Shown one piece after another: positions 45,044 through 54,248 of a stretch of 64,000 bases of DNA. Position numbers and translations under genes: made by a program. Source of the DNA: JADCRZ01 sp965200945. Its GTDB lineage: Bacteria; Bacteroidota; Bacteroidia; Chitinophagales; Chitinophagaceae. A model generated the notes under the pieces. It saw only the letters and a list, made by a program, of their open reading frames with translations, had not been told where the DNA came from and did no database searches. The DNA is taken from assembly GCA_965200945.1 (NCBI GenBank), contig OZ241749.1:4154001-4218000 (forward strand), in the 5' to 3' direction. Every line of letters begins with the position of its first letter. The first letter of the stretch is position 1.

Positions 45044-45754
45044 ATGAGTACCGATCCAACGAAAACTTCCATTTTACTGGTTGAAGATGAAGAGAACCTT
45101 CATGAAGCCCTGAAGCTGAACCTGGAGCTGGAAGGGTATGAAATTACGTCGGCCTACGACGGCAACAAAGCCCTGCAGGCCGTACAGGCGGAATATTTCG
45201 ACCTTATCATTCTCGATATCATGCTGCCCGAAGTGGATGGCATCACCGCCCTGGAGAGCATCCGCGTACAAAACAACAACGTGCCCGTGCTCATCCTCAG
45301 CGCCCGCAACAACAGCGCCGACCGCGTGCTCGGACTGAAAAAGGGTGCCGATGATTATTTAACCAAGCCCTTCAACCTGGAAGAGCTGCTGCTCCGGATC
45401 CAGAAGCTGATCGAAAAGAACAAACGGCTGCTCGACAAAGATACGGTTGGCGATACCTACGATTTTGGAAAGAACCACATCGACTTTAAAGCACAGGAAG
45501 CACGCATCAAGAACGGGGAGCGCATCCAGCTCAGCAAAAAGGAAACGATGCTCCTGAAGCTGCTGATCGAAAACAAGAATGATGTGGTACCCCGCGAGAA
45601 GATCCTGCAGACCGTATGGGGCTACAACGTATACCCCACCACCCGCACAATCGATAATTTTATTCTCAGTTTCCGTAAATACTTCGAGGAAGACAGCCGG
45701 AATCCCCGGTACTTCCATTCCGTACGAGGCGTAGGCTATAAATACAGCGAGTAG
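45044..45754 (+). CDS. OmpR/PhoB-family response regulator
   Basis: A 236-residue two-component response regulator. The receiver domain has acidic residues in LLVEDEEN, phospho-acceptor Asp58 (DLIILDIMLPEVDG), and switch residues in ILSARNN and the Lys of DDYLTKPFN. The C-terminal winged helix spans about residues 140-236 (LSKKETMLLKLLIENKNDVV, TRTIDNFILSFRKYFEED, FHSVRGVGYKY). It is paired with the upstream kinase in one transcript. Target genes cannot be inferred. Confidence 0.96.
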   Translation: MSTDPTKTSILLVEDEENLHEALKLNLELEGYEITSAYDGNKALQAVQAEYFDLIILDIMLPEVDGITALESIRVQNNNVPVLILSARNNSADRVLGLKKGADDYLTKPFNLEELLLRIQKLIEKNKRLLDKDTVGDTYDFGKNHIDFKAQEARIKNGERIQLSKKETMLLKLLIENKNDVVPREKILQTVWGYNVYPTTRTIDNFILSFRKYFEEDSRNPRYFHSVRGVGYKYSE

Positions 45755-46068
45755 AAAGCAGATCTAACACCAAACCGCATCAAGGTTTCATATAATTTTC
45801 GTCATCCTTGCACGGGCGCCAATACGCCAACGTACCTGAAGTATGCTATCGCGGCTGTGCGGGGATCTCAACGGAGCGGGATAACTGAATTTCAGCATTG
45901 CTTCCCGGCAGGATCCTCGAGCAGGCGCAGCAAGGCGATGGTAGTGCAGATTCGTATGGGCGCCCGCTCAAGGATGGCAAAAAACCAGAGATGATCTCTC
46001 AAGGTCTTGATAGCAGCGTATTTCAATACAGCATACTAAACAGGAGGTTCTTTCCGCAAGCTGCGCTC
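45755..46068. other. Convergent intergenic region, no gene found
   Basis: This is 314 bp between the response regulator gene and the BatD-like gene. I see no ORF, terminator hairpin with a T-tract, or repeat family here. Short GC-rich words near 45810-45830 (GGGCGCCAATACGCC) are the only self-complementary feature. Confidence 0.4.
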
Positions 46069-47967
46069 TCATGACAACTGTGCGATCACATCGGCGGCTT
46101 TGTCGAGCGTGTGCTGCATATCGGCGGTAGAATGCACAGGGGTGTACAGGGCGATCTCGCATTCGTTGAGCAGGGTGCCCAGCTGTGCGATCACTTCTTC
46201 CGGTATCCCTTTGCTTCGCAGCTGCGATGCTACATTCACCTTGTTCAGTTCGGTAGCGGGGATCTGTGTGGTATCCGATATCTTTTTCCAGACGGCCTTG
46301 TTCACCTCGCCGTAAAAATCCTGGCTCCTCGTTTCGTTCAGGGCAAGACGGGCTTTTTCGAGCGGTACTTCGTCAGATACCGGCGGCGGCGGAGGTGTGG
46401 CGGCAACAGGCCTTTCAGCCGATCTCTTCTTGGAAGCCACCGGAGCGGCTTTCACCTGACTGCGCCGGCGTACCAGGAAATAAATCCCCAGCACCAGGAA
46501 AGCACAGGCTAAGAACACGCCCAGCATGCCTATGTAAACCGTTTGACTGATACCGGCAGAACCAGCAGCGGCATGTGACAACCGGAACAACGACTTTTTG
46601 GAAGAAGGCGTTACTTTCAGCTGGAAAGAATCGGACCGGGCGGTTTCGTAGCTGCCTTTCGCCGGATCGAAATAAGAAAGCTGGATAGCAGGAATGTCGT
46701 ACGTGCCGGCTTTGCGGGCGGTGAACGTGTATGTAAACGTTTTGATGCCGTTCATCGGGTACACGGATTTATCGACCGTTTCCTTGACCACCGGATCAAA
46801 CTGATCGAGCCCGGAAGGGAGCTGGATCGCCGGGGAATTAATCACGGTGAAATTCCCTGCGCCTTTGATCTGCACCTGCAGGGTGACCGGATCGCCTGCA
46901 GGCGCCGTTTTATTGTCGAGCTGTGCATGGATGTCGAACTTGCCGACCGCTCCGTTAAAACCGGCGGGTTTACCGGCTTCGGGCAGCGGCTTTACGGTAA
47001 CTGAAACCGGTTTGCTGGCCAGTGAAAAAGATTGTTCTTCCACCTCTCCCCGGCTTTCCTCATTAAAGAAATCTTCCATCATGCGCTGCATCGGATCCCG
47101 GGGAATTGCCTTGTTTTCGCCGCCGGTGCGCAGGAAAGTGACCTTGTTGGTGAGCTCAACAGGATCGATGGTGAAGGTGCCCGACTGCAGGGGAAAGAGC
47201 TGCGTTTTGCGGATGGTATGCACGTTGAACGCCTTGCCGCCGATCGTTTCCACGGCCGGGTGGTTGGCTTCCGGCTCGATCATGTCGAACACGCTGAAAC
47301 CGTTCAGCGACGGGCGTTTGAGCACGGTAGACTCTGACCGGAGGCGTGAACAAAGCTTGAAAGTTGCCATGATGGGTTCACCCTCGTAACAGACTGTTTT
47401 GTTGACATCGGCAGTCACGAAAATATTTTTTTTGATCTTGTCCGACATCTTCTCGCCGGGCGCCAGCACATACTCTTCGCTGACCCGCTGTGGTTCATCC
47501 GGCCATGCATGAGGCGTGCCGGGAAAGATGCCCCCGCCGCTGTTGCCGCCATTGCCCGAGCCGGTGTTTTTCACATCAATGACTACCGGGTTCGACTTCA
47601 TCGATTTGCCATCGATCACGGCCTGGGCGCCGGGGATGTTGAGCTTGCCTGCCACCAGCGGCTGCAGAACAAAAGAAAGGGATTTAAACTGCGACAGGGC
47701 GCCATTGATCACGCTCATACCGCTCGACTGTACCGGACCCTGGATCAGCCGGAAATTTTTGAAGGCGGGAGCGGAGATGTTTTCGACGGATTTTGCATTT
47801 TCCACGGTGTATTCGACCTGTACGTATTCATTGAGGGCAGGCTGGGTTTCGTTGACGACGGTGGAAAATTTCACCTGTGCATGCACATCCGTGCAGAAGA
47901 ACAACACGGCAAAAAAAGTAAAAAGAGCAGGTAAGCGGAGCCTGAATCGTGTAAAATTTATATGCAT
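46069..47967 (-). CDS. BatD-like membrane-anchored protein
   Basis: A 632-residue exported protein. The signal peptide ends at about residue 30 (TDVHAQ), followed by repeated Ig-like beta domains (FSTVVNETQPALNEYVQVEY; FVTADVNKTVCYEGEPIMAT; FDIHAQLDNKTAPAGDPVTL). A transmembrane helix lies near residues 477-497 (VYIGMLGVFLACAFLVLGIY), followed by a cytoplasmic helical tail. This layout is that of BatD, a component of the Bacteroides aerotolerance (Bat) locus with MoxR and vWA proteins. None of the other bat genes adjoins it here. A TATATTTG -7 box lies 27 bp upstream. Molecular function is not established. Confidence 0.85.
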   Translation of the reverse strand: MHINFTRFRLRLPALFTFFAVLFFCTDVHAQVKFSTVVNETQPALNEYVQVEYTVENAKSVENISAPAFKNFRLIQGPVQSSGMSVINGALSQFKSLSFVLQPLVAGKLNIPGAQAVIDGKSMKSNPVVIDVKNTGSGNGGNSGGGIFPGTPHAWPDEPQRVSEEYVLAPGEKMSDKIKKNIFVTADVNKTVCYEGEPIMATFKLCSRLRSESTVLKRPSLNGFSVFDMIEPEANHPAVETIGGKAFNVHTIRKTQLFPLQSGTFTIDPVELTNKVTFLRTGGENKAIPRDPMQRMMEDFFNEESRGEVEEQSFSLASKPVSVTVKPLPEAGKPAGFNGAVGKFDIHAQLDNKTAPAGDPVTLQVQIKGAGNFTVINSPAIQLPSGLDQFDPVVKETVDKSVYPMNGIKTFTYTFTARKAGTYDIPAIQLSYFDPAKGSYETARSDSFQLKVTPSSKKSLFRLSHAAAGSAGISQTVYIGMLGVFLACAFLVLGIYFLVRRRSQVKAAPVASKKRSAERPVAATPPPPPVSDEVPLEKARLALNETRSQDFYGEVNKAVWKKISDTTQIPATELNKVNVASQLRSKGIPEEVIAQLGTLLNECEIALYTPVHSTADMQHTLDKAADVIAQLS

Positions 47968-47994
47968 GACAACTTCACTGGTTCGTGTATATTA

Positions 47995-48002
47995 CAAATA
48001 TA
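47995..48002 (-). promoter_or_regulatory. Promoter -7 box of the BatD-like gene
   Basis: The minus strand reads TATATTTG, a full match to TAnnTTTG, 27 bp before the ATG. It shows that the gene is transcribed separately from the M23 peptidase gene upstream. Confidence 0.5.
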
Positions 48003-48066
48003 AAAAGCCATCGGTTGTAAGCGGATTTGGAATGGGGTTAAATGTCAGTTAAATGACCGGTCCTGT

Positions 48067-48098
48067 GCGGCAGGAGACGCCATGCCTGGCGTTTCTAC
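48067..48098. repeat. REP-like palindrome, GACGC-ATGC family, copy 4
   Basis: GAGACGCCATGCCTGGCGTTTC is a near-perfect hairpin (GACGCCA with TGGCGTT). GCGGCAGGAGACGCCATGCC matches the copy near 33998-34020 apart from one inserted A. The M23 peptidase stop (TAG, minus strand) is part of the repeat. Confidence 0.65.
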
Positions 48099-49834
48099 CG
48101 TACAAACCTGTATGTCTTCATCGCCACGTTGCCGGCTTCGTCTTCCACGCTGATCTGCAACATGTGTTCGCCCGGTGGGCAGCGTTCGTCGAACCGGTAG
48201 ATGAAGGTGTGACCTTTGTCGTTGGTGAACCTGAGCCATTTTCCATCCAGCAGCGCCCTGAAATTCCTGAACCTGCCCAGGTTATCGGTTGGGGTAAAAG
48301 CGATCCTGGTCGCTTTGCCCAGCTGCGCTCCGTCTGTAATACCGATGGCACTGATCACAGGCGGTGTTTCATCGATTACCAGTTGAAAGTTACCGAAATC
48401 CCTGAACTTGGCCGACGCCCACTCGCCGCTCCAGTCAACTTTTTTTACATCCGTCTCCCTGCCAGCGAACCGCTGCATCACAATATGTGGCTTTTGGTCG
48501 GGCTGGTAGCCGCCTGTTGGCTTGATGCGCACAAGAAATGAATCCTGCAGCGGCACCGATGCAGAGCCGATGGCATGCACTGCCGAGATCACGCCCGGAC
48601 CGGAAGTGGTGGTACGTACCTCGCGGATGTGCACCGAATCGTACAGGCAGGTTTCGCCGATATAAAATTCGCAGTCGCTTCCTTCATAAACATCGAGCAT
48701 GAGGGGATAGAAGGCTTTTCCGGCAGGGACCGGCAGGCTTGGCGCAGTGCCGGTGTGCTGTACCCGGAAGCTGAGCTCCGAGGCATTGGCATAGCCGTCG
48801 CGCACAATGATCTTCATATCGTGCACCGCGCCGTCATTCAGGTCTATCACGCCATCGCCGCCCGGTTTGAAATAGATCGAATTGATGTAGCCGGGCAGCT
48901 CGGAAAGGTGCTGCAGGAAGGGGCCGCCGCCGGCACGGGTCTTGTAGTCGATGTTGGCCTGAACATAGCGGGTGGAGTTGTAGCTGATATTGTCTGTCTG
49001 GAACCCCGTTACCACCGAGCCGTTGTGATAAAGCCAGGCTTCATAAATGCCGTTGAGGTTGGAAGAACCGGTGTGGGTGTCGTAGGCGGAGATTGCGAAG
49101 CTGACCTTGCTGCCAGCGGCCGCAACCACGCCGGGAATGGTGTAATTGCCATCAGCCGCCCGTTTCAGCGGGTATATGCGGGGCGACTGCTCGTAGGTGC
49201 TCCGGTTTCTATCGTACACGGCCAATCGAAGAATGGTAGGACGGACGTTGTCTTCGAGCGGCATCCCGAAAAGCATCGGGTTGAGGTTTACATCGTCCTT
49301 CGTGCGGCGGATCTCGAAATGCAGGTGCGGGCCCTGCGAACCGCCGGTGTTGCCGCTGTAGGCGATCAGGTCTCCCTTTTTTACCGGGAACATGCCCGGC
49401 GGAATATTCTCGAGGAAAACATTCCATTGCTGCAGCCTGTACTGCTGGTCTTTTACATAGTCGGCGATGGCCGGTAAAAATTCGTTGAGGTGGGCGTATA
49501 CGGTTGTGTAGCCGTTGGGGTGGTTGATGTACACGGCCTGGCCAAAACCAGCCGGTTCGATTTTGATCCTCGACACGTAGCCGTCGGCCGCAGCGTGCAC
49601 GGGAAGATTTTCCCGGGCCATCGTTTTAATGTCGAATCCCATGTGATAGTGACCGGGACGTAATTCCCCGAAATTTCCGGCGAGGCTGATCGGAACATCG
49701 AGCGGATCGCGGAAGTATCCTTTGGGATAAGTTTTGGGAGGTGATGGCTGTGCAACGGAGGTGTAAAACATACACATCATCGAAATGCCAAACAGGAGAA
49801 AAACAGAGATCAACCGGTACAAACGGATCCACAT
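48095..49834 (-). CDS. M23-family metallopeptidase (LytM-like)
   Basis: A 579-residue exported protein. The N-terminal signal peptide (about 1-29) precedes an M23 domain in residues 50-200. This contains HYHMGFDIKT (first His and Asp metal ligands, HxxxD), AADGYVSRIKI, NGYTTVYAHL and PHLHFEIRR (HxH ligand). Zinc peptidases of this kind cut peptidoglycan peptide cross-links. All metal ligands are present, so it should be active. The remaining about 370 residues are beta-rich, ending in a domain rich in DNLGRFRNFRALLDGKWLRF-like strands, perhaps for binding. The stop codon lies inside a palindromic repeat. No operon partner. Confidence 0.92.
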   Translation of the reverse strand: MWIRLYRLISVFLLFGISMMCMFYTSVAQPSPPKTYPKGYFRDPLDVPISLAGNFGELRPGHYHMGFDIKTMARENLPVHAAADGYVSRIKIEPAGFGQAVYINHPNGYTTVYAHLNEFLPAIADYVKDQQYRLQQWNVFLENIPPGMFPVKKGDLIAYSGNTGGSQGPHLHFEIRRTKDDVNLNPMLFGMPLEDNVRPTILRLAVYDRNRSTYEQSPRIYPLKRAADGNYTIPGVVAAAGSKVSFAISAYDTHTGSSNLNGIYEAWLYHNGSVVTGFQTDNISYNSTRYVQANIDYKTRAGGGPFLQHLSELPGYINSIYFKPGGDGVIDLNDGAVHDMKIIVRDGYANASELSFRVQHTGTAPSLPVPAGKAFYPLMLDVYEGSDCEFYIGETCLYDSVHIREVRTTTSGPGVISAVHAIGSASVPLQDSFLVRIKPTGGYQPDQKPHIVMQRFAGRETDVKKVDWSGEWASAKFRDFGNFQLVIDETPPVISAIGITDGAQLGKATRIAFTPTDNLGRFRNFRALLDGKWLRFTNDKGHTFIYRFDERCPPGEHMLQISVEDEAGNVAMKTYRFVR

Positions 49835-50060
49835 AGTTGGTAAAAATAAGGCAGATTGGCTGAATCCCGCCAGGTTGTGCGACAGGCGTTCGGGGCCGGT
49901 TTCTTATTAACATAAACTTAATACTGGCGTGACCTGCGGTGAGAACACAGGCTTCACAAAAAGTGTTATAAATCAAAGAAAAAAAGTTGAAATCTGGTAC
50001 AGCTTTTGGCAAGTAGATCTTGTCTTAATAAAATACTATAACCCCGTAACGTTTAGTGAC

Positions 50061-50273
50061 ATGGAAGCAATTAGACATAGAATGACCCTCCTCTTTCTCG
50101 TGCTCATAAGCACGGTGATAGGTCTGTTCAAAGGAACAGAGGCAAAACAGAAATGGGTGTTTAAGATCAAGGACAAATTCGTGAACAGAAGGTTTGTTGC
50201 CGAGCAAAAATCGATCGCCCGCAAAGGCGGCGTGCTGCTGGATGATATCGAATTGTCTTCGTACCACCGCTAG
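50061..50273 (+). CDS. Small exported or membrane protein, unknown function
   Basis: A 70-residue protein with an N-terminal hydrophobic segment (TLLFLVLISTVIGLF, residues about 9-23) and a basic C-terminal part (KWVFKIKDKFVNRRFVAEQK). It could be secreted or single-pass. The frame is open upstream to 49929, but the stretch before 50061 shows no protein-like pattern; ATG 50061 or 50082 is the likely start. It ends just before a strong hairpin. No family recognised. Confidence 0.55.
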   Translation: MEAIRHRMTLLFLVLISTVIGLFKGTEAKQKWVFKIKDKFVNRRFVAEQKSIARKGGVLLDDIELSSYHR

Positions 50274-50294
50274 TAGAATTTACTGTGCATATCT

Positions 50295-50340
50295 AGGAAC
50301 AGGCTGTCTGAATGGTCAGGCAGCCTGTTCCTGTTTAAGA
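50295..50340 (+). terminator. Hairpin terminator after the small membrane-protein gene
   Basis: 50295-50311 (AGGAACAGGCTGTCTGA) pairs with 50316-50332 at 16 of 17 positions, the exception being a G-U wobble, around a 4-nt loop. The T-tract (GTTTAAG) is weak. Confidence 0.65.
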
Positions 50341-50443
50341 CCTCCCCATCGTGCCGGGCGCCAAAAAAAATCCGGTATTCTGCAACCTTCGGAACGGCGA
50401 AAGGTTATTGAACCTGTAAGCATCACCTTCTAATCTGACACTC

Positions 50444-51190
50444 ATGCGCATCTACCAGGTATCCCGTTTCATCCTCAGCTTTATTACATGTATTTTTCTG
50501 TTTGTTTTGCCGGCCTGTGCACAGCGGCAAAGCAGTGCCGACACCGGCGTTTACACACAACGCGATGCTTCGGCCGACGGAACAGGAAAAGTTTATATGG
50601 GAAGGGAGATCGCCGCCATCATGGGTGCAGGAGGCGCCGGCTGGCTCGATCGCGACAGCCGGCAGCAGGAAGAAAATACCAACCTCGCCATCAGCAGGTT
50701 TCCGCTGAAGCCCAACAGCGTGGTGGCAGATATCGGCGCGGGTTCGGGCTACTACACATTTAAAGTGGCGCCCAAAGTACCGGAAGGAAAAGTGTATGCC
50801 GTGGATATTCAGGACGGCATGCTGCAGCTGCTGAAAGAAAACAAGGCAAAGCTCAACAACCAGAACGTAGAGGTGATCAAAGGCGGCGAGCAGTCGCCCA
50901 ACCTGCCCGATGGCGCCGTAGACCTGGCTTTCATGGTAGATGTATACCACGAGCTGATGTATCCGCATGAAGTGCTGCAGAACATCCGCAAGGCCCTGAA
51001 ACCCGGCGGCAAGCTCCTGCTCCTCGAATACAAGATGGAAGACCCCTCCGTTGCCATCAAGCTGCTCCACAAAATGAGTGTGGCCCAGGTCACCAAAGAA
51101 CTCGCCGCCAACGGCTTCCGCCTCACCTACAAAGGCGATTTTCTGCCATTACAACATCTCCTGGTGTTCGAGAAGAGGAACCAGGATTAA
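50444..51190 (+). CDS. Exported class I SAM-dependent methyltransferase-like protein
   Basis: A 248-residue protein with a clear signal peptide ending in a lipobox-like LPACAQ (about residue 25), followed by a Rossmann methyltransferase domain. Motif I is VVADIGAGSGYYTFKVA, the acidic post-I residue is in VYAVDIQDGML, and later motifs are LAFMVDVYHELMYPHEVL and LKPGGKLLLLEYKMED. SAM is not expected outside the cytoplasm, so export of this fold is odd. Similar exported methyltransferase-like proteins are annotated in Bacteroidota and Planctomycetes without a known reaction. The catalytic fold looks intact; substrate unknown. Confidence 0.88.
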   Translation: MRIYQVSRFILSFITCIFLFVLPACAQRQSSADTGVYTQRDASADGTGKVYMGREIAAIMGAGGAGWLDRDSRQQEENTNLAISRFPLKPNSVVADIGAGSGYYTFKVAPKVPEGKVYAVDIQDGMLQLLKENKAKLNNQNVEVIKGGEQSPNLPDGAVDLAFMVDVYHELMYPHEVLQNIRKALKPGGKLLLLEYKMEDPSVAIKLLHKMSVAQVTKELAANGFRLTYKGDFLPLQHLLVFEKRNQD

Positions 51191-51507
51191 GGGATGGAAG
51201 GATTTTTCTGGCAAATTTCCTCCCGGGACGGATCGTGGTGGGTTCAAGCCGTGCCCGAAAAGGCTTCTGCTCAGTTCAACCTGCAGCCGGGTTGGCCTTT
51301 TATCCTGCCCGCCGGTCTTATACACTGCGCTTCCTGGAAGACTTATGATGTAAGCGCAGGTGCAGTTACATGTCTGCTTCTATTCCCGGATATAATGGTA
51401 ATATCCGGCGCCGTTTATGGGGTCTGTTTGCAAGCCGTTCGTTTCTTTCTGGCGTCATAATTGCTTTTTTGCCTTCAGTACCGCGTCTAAATCACCTTTG
51501 TCATTCT
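51191..51507. other. Intergenic region before the AsmA-like gene
   Basis: This is 317 bp. Open frames exist here (for example 51194-51460) but encode Trp/Cys-rich, unpatterned peptides and are not called. CACCTTTG at 51493-51500, a near match to the -7 consensus, lies 7 bp before the AsmA-like ATG. Confidence 0.4.
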
Positions 51508-54198
51508 ATGTTGAAGAAAATAGTAAAAATATCACTGGTCGTTCTTGCCGTCATTGTTGCAGCAGCATTTGCGATACCCTTGCTTTTCAAAGACAAGATC
51601 ATTGCAAAGGTGAAATCGGAGATCAATAAAAATGTGCTGGCCCGGGTCGATTTCAAAGGGGTGGACATCTCTTTGTTCCGGCATTTCCCGAAACTTGCCG
51701 TAGGCATTGAAAAATTACAGGTAATGGGTATTGCGGAGTTTGAAAAAGACACCCTGCTTTCTGCGGATAACCTTGATGTATCGCTGAATCTGGTGAGTGT
51801 GATCTCTGGTTCCAGGATGAAGATCCATGCCATTGATATCGAACGGCCGCGTATTCATGCGATCGTTACAAAGGGGGGCGTGGCGAACTGGAATATCACA
51901 AAAACCGATGGTACGGCTTCTGCCGATACCTCCGCGTCGAAACCCTTTTCTCTGAGTTTGCAGGAATACAGCATAACGAACGGATACATAAATTACCGCG
52001 ATGACCAGGCAGGCATGAGCGCCGAGATCACGAATCTGAACCACGAAGGAAGCGGTGATTTTAATGCCGACCTTTTCATGTTGAAGACAAAGACGTCGGC
52101 CGATGCGGTATCGTTCAGTTATGCAAACGTGCCTTACCTCGCCGGGGCAAGCGTTTCCATCGCATCCGATTTCCAGGTTGATAACAGAAACAACAAATAC
52201 GAATTTGAAACAGGCGATATCCGGGTAAATAATTTAAAACTCGGAACGAAAGGATTCTTTCAGCTGGTGAATGACAGTACGTATGCGATGGATCTTGCAT
52301 TCAATGCTCCTTCCACAGACTTTAAGGATATTCTTTCACTGATACCCGTTATCTATAAAAATGATTTCGATAAAGTAAAGGCAAGTGGCACCACGAAATT
52401 CGATGGATTTGTAAAGGGCACTTACGGAGGTACGGCGATGCCTGCGTATAACCTCAATTTGTCGATCAACAACGGCTCATTCCAGTACACGGATCTGCCC
52501 AGGCCCATCAAGAATGTAAATATCATGCTGAACGCAAACAATCCCGATGGCGTAACTGATCACACGGTTCTACATGTTTCCAAAGGCCACCTGGAAATGG
52601 ATAACCTGCCGTTCGATTTCGGCGTGCTGGTAAAAGACCCGGTCTCGGATATGTACCTGGACGGCTTCGCGAAAGGCACGCTCGATCTGACCAGGATCAC
52701 CCAGTTCGTCAAACTCGGCAATGGCACAAAGCTGAGCGGCCTTATAAAGGCGGATATGTCGGCAAAGGGAAGGCTTTCCGCGATCGAAAAACAACAGTAC
52801 GATCAGTTCTATGCAGCGGGCACCATGGCTGTTAATGGCCTGCAGTATGCATCTGCAGATTATCCGGATGGAGTGAAAGTGAACAATCTCCTGATGCGGT
52901 TCAATCCAAAGAATATTGAAATTTCCGACTTTGACGGAGAATACAAAAAAACCAATTTCGCAGCCAGCGCCGTCATCACAGACCTGCTCCCCTACATGCT
53001 GAAAAACCGGACGATGAAGGGAACTGTTCAATTGAAAGCAGACAATATGGATCTGAACAGCTGGATGGGAACAACCAGCGATACCAGTGTTCACAACAGC
53101 GAAGCTTCCGCTCCCTTTGCGGTGCCTGCCAACCTGGATCTTCGCATAGGCACCGCCGTTACCCGTCTTGTGTACGATAAGCTGGAAATTCAAAATCTGA
53201 AGGGTGATCTTGTGCTGGCAGATGAAAAAGTAGCGGTGCAAAACGTAAGTGGTGATGCGCTCGACGGAACCATGCTGATAAACGGTTCCTACTCGACCAA
53301 ATACAGCAAGACAAAACCCGAGATCTCTTTTAACTACGATGTAAAAGGACTGAACGTTCAAAAGACATTCCTTGCATTCAACACCGTTCAGAAATTGATG
53401 CCTGTTGGCCAGTTCCTCGATGGGAACCTGACATCGCAGTTAACGGTGAACGGAAGACTCGGTGATAACATGATGCCCGATCTGAACTCTCTTACCGGCG
53501 AAGGAAATATCCTGCTGATAGAAGGACTACTGAGGAAATTCGCTCCGCTGGACCAACTCGCGGATCAGTTGAATGTTCGGGAGCTGAAGGATCTTTCCCT
53601 CCGTGATGTCAGAAATCACATTGAATTTGCAGAGGGCAAAGTGCTTGTGAAGCCCTTTACGGTAAAGGTTAAGGACATTCAGATGCAGATCGGCGGCCTG
53701 CACGGCTTTAACCAGTCGCTCGATTACCTGATCGATCTCAAGATGCCAAGAGCCCTGATGGGGGACAAAGGGAATGCTTATGTGAACAATCTCCTCTCAC
53801 AGGTAAATAACAAAGGAATTCCATTGAAGCTGGGAGACGATGTAAATCTTCAGGTGAAGCTGGGGGGTACCATAAAAAGTCCTGTTTTGAAGATGGATCT
53901 GAAAGAGCTTGCAAAAAGCACGGCCGACCAGCTCAGGGATCAGGCTGCAGGATTTGCAAAAGCGAAACTGGACAGTGCGAAAACAACGGTAAAGGATTCG
54001 CTCAATTCGATCAAAAAATCCCTGGCAAAGGATCTGGAGAACGAGCTGAAGAATCGTATCATTGGCACAAAGGATTCCGCAGGAGGGAGCCGTCCGAACA
54101 ATGTCGACAGCGCCCGCAAACGACTGGAAAATACCGGCAAGGGGTTGTTACAGAATCTCCTGAAACGAAAAAAAACCGCAGATACAACCAGGCAGTAG
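51508..54198 (+). CDS. AsmA-family envelope protein
   Basis: An 896-residue protein with an N-terminal signal anchor (residues about 4-22, IVKISLVVLAVIVAAAFAIP) and the AsmA N-terminal pattern ALARVDFKGVDISLFRHFPKL with AVGIEKLQVMG. The very long beta-rich body fits the bridge-like lipid-transport fold of AsmA/TamB proteins, which are thought to move phospholipids between membranes. The C-terminal 100 residues are helical and Lys/Asp rich (KSTADQLRDQAAGFAKAKLD). The ATG at 51508 is preferred because the signal anchor follows directly; the frame extends upstream to 51370 without sense. It stands alone and no tam genes adjoin. Confidence 0.88.
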   Translation: MLKKIVKISLVVLAVIVAAAFAIPLLFKDKIIAKVKSEINKNVLARVDFKGVDISLFRHFPKLAVGIEKLQVMGIAEFEKDTLLSADNLDVSLNLVSVISGSRMKIHAIDIERPRIHAIVTKGGVANWNITKTDGTASADTSASKPFSLSLQEYSITNGYINYRDDQAGMSAEITNLNHEGSGDFNADLFMLKTKTSADAVSFSYANVPYLAGASVSIASDFQVDNRNNKYEFETGDIRVNNLKLGTKGFFQLVNDSTYAMDLAFNAPSTDFKDILSLIPVIYKNDFDKVKASGTTKFDGFVKGTYGGTAMPAYNLNLSINNGSFQYTDLPRPIKNVNIMLNANNPDGVTDHTVLHVSKGHLEMDNLPFDFGVLVKDPVSDMYLDGFAKGTLDLTRITQFVKLGNGTKLSGLIKADMSAKGRLSAIEKQQYDQFYAAGTMAVNGLQYASADYPDGVKVNNLLMRFNPKNIEISDFDGEYKKTNFAASAVITDLLPYMLKNRTMKGTVQLKADNMDLNSWMGTTSDTSVHNSEASAPFAVPANLDLRIGTAVTRLVYDKLEIQNLKGDLVLADEKVAVQNVSGDALDGTMLINGSYSTKYSKTKPEISFNYDVKGLNVQKTFLAFNTVQKLMPVGQFLDGNLTSQLTVNGRLGDNMMPDLNSLTGEGNILLIEGLLRKFAPLDQLADQLNVRELKDLSLRDVRNHIEFAEGKVLVKPFTVKVKDIQMQIGGLHGFNQSLDYLIDLKMPRALMGDKGNAYVNNLLSQVNNKGIPLKLGDDVNLQVKLGGTIKSPVLKMDLKELAKSTADQLRDQAAGFAKAKLDSAKTTVKDSLNSIKKSLAKDLENELKNRIIGTKDSAGGSRPNNVDSARKRLENTGKGLLQNLLKRKKTADTTRQ

Positions 54199-54216
54199 CA
54201 GATTCACAGGGAAGTT

Positions 54217-54224
54217 TACCTTTG
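54217..54224 (+). promoter_or_regulatory. Promoter -7 box of the YkgJ-like gene
   Basis: TACCTTTG matches TAnnTTTG, 24 bp before ATG 54249. The earlier ATG at 54228 would lie before the expected transcription start, so the later start is favoured. Confidence 0.5.
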
Positions 54225-54248
54225 TGTATGATCGGGCAATCAGGTGAT

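Noticed and set aside
51194..51460. 88-codon ORF starting just after the exported methyltransferase
   Set aside because: The peptide is Trp/Cys/Phe rich with no conserved pattern and no ribosome-binding context, and it overlaps the upstream frame of the AsmA-like gene.
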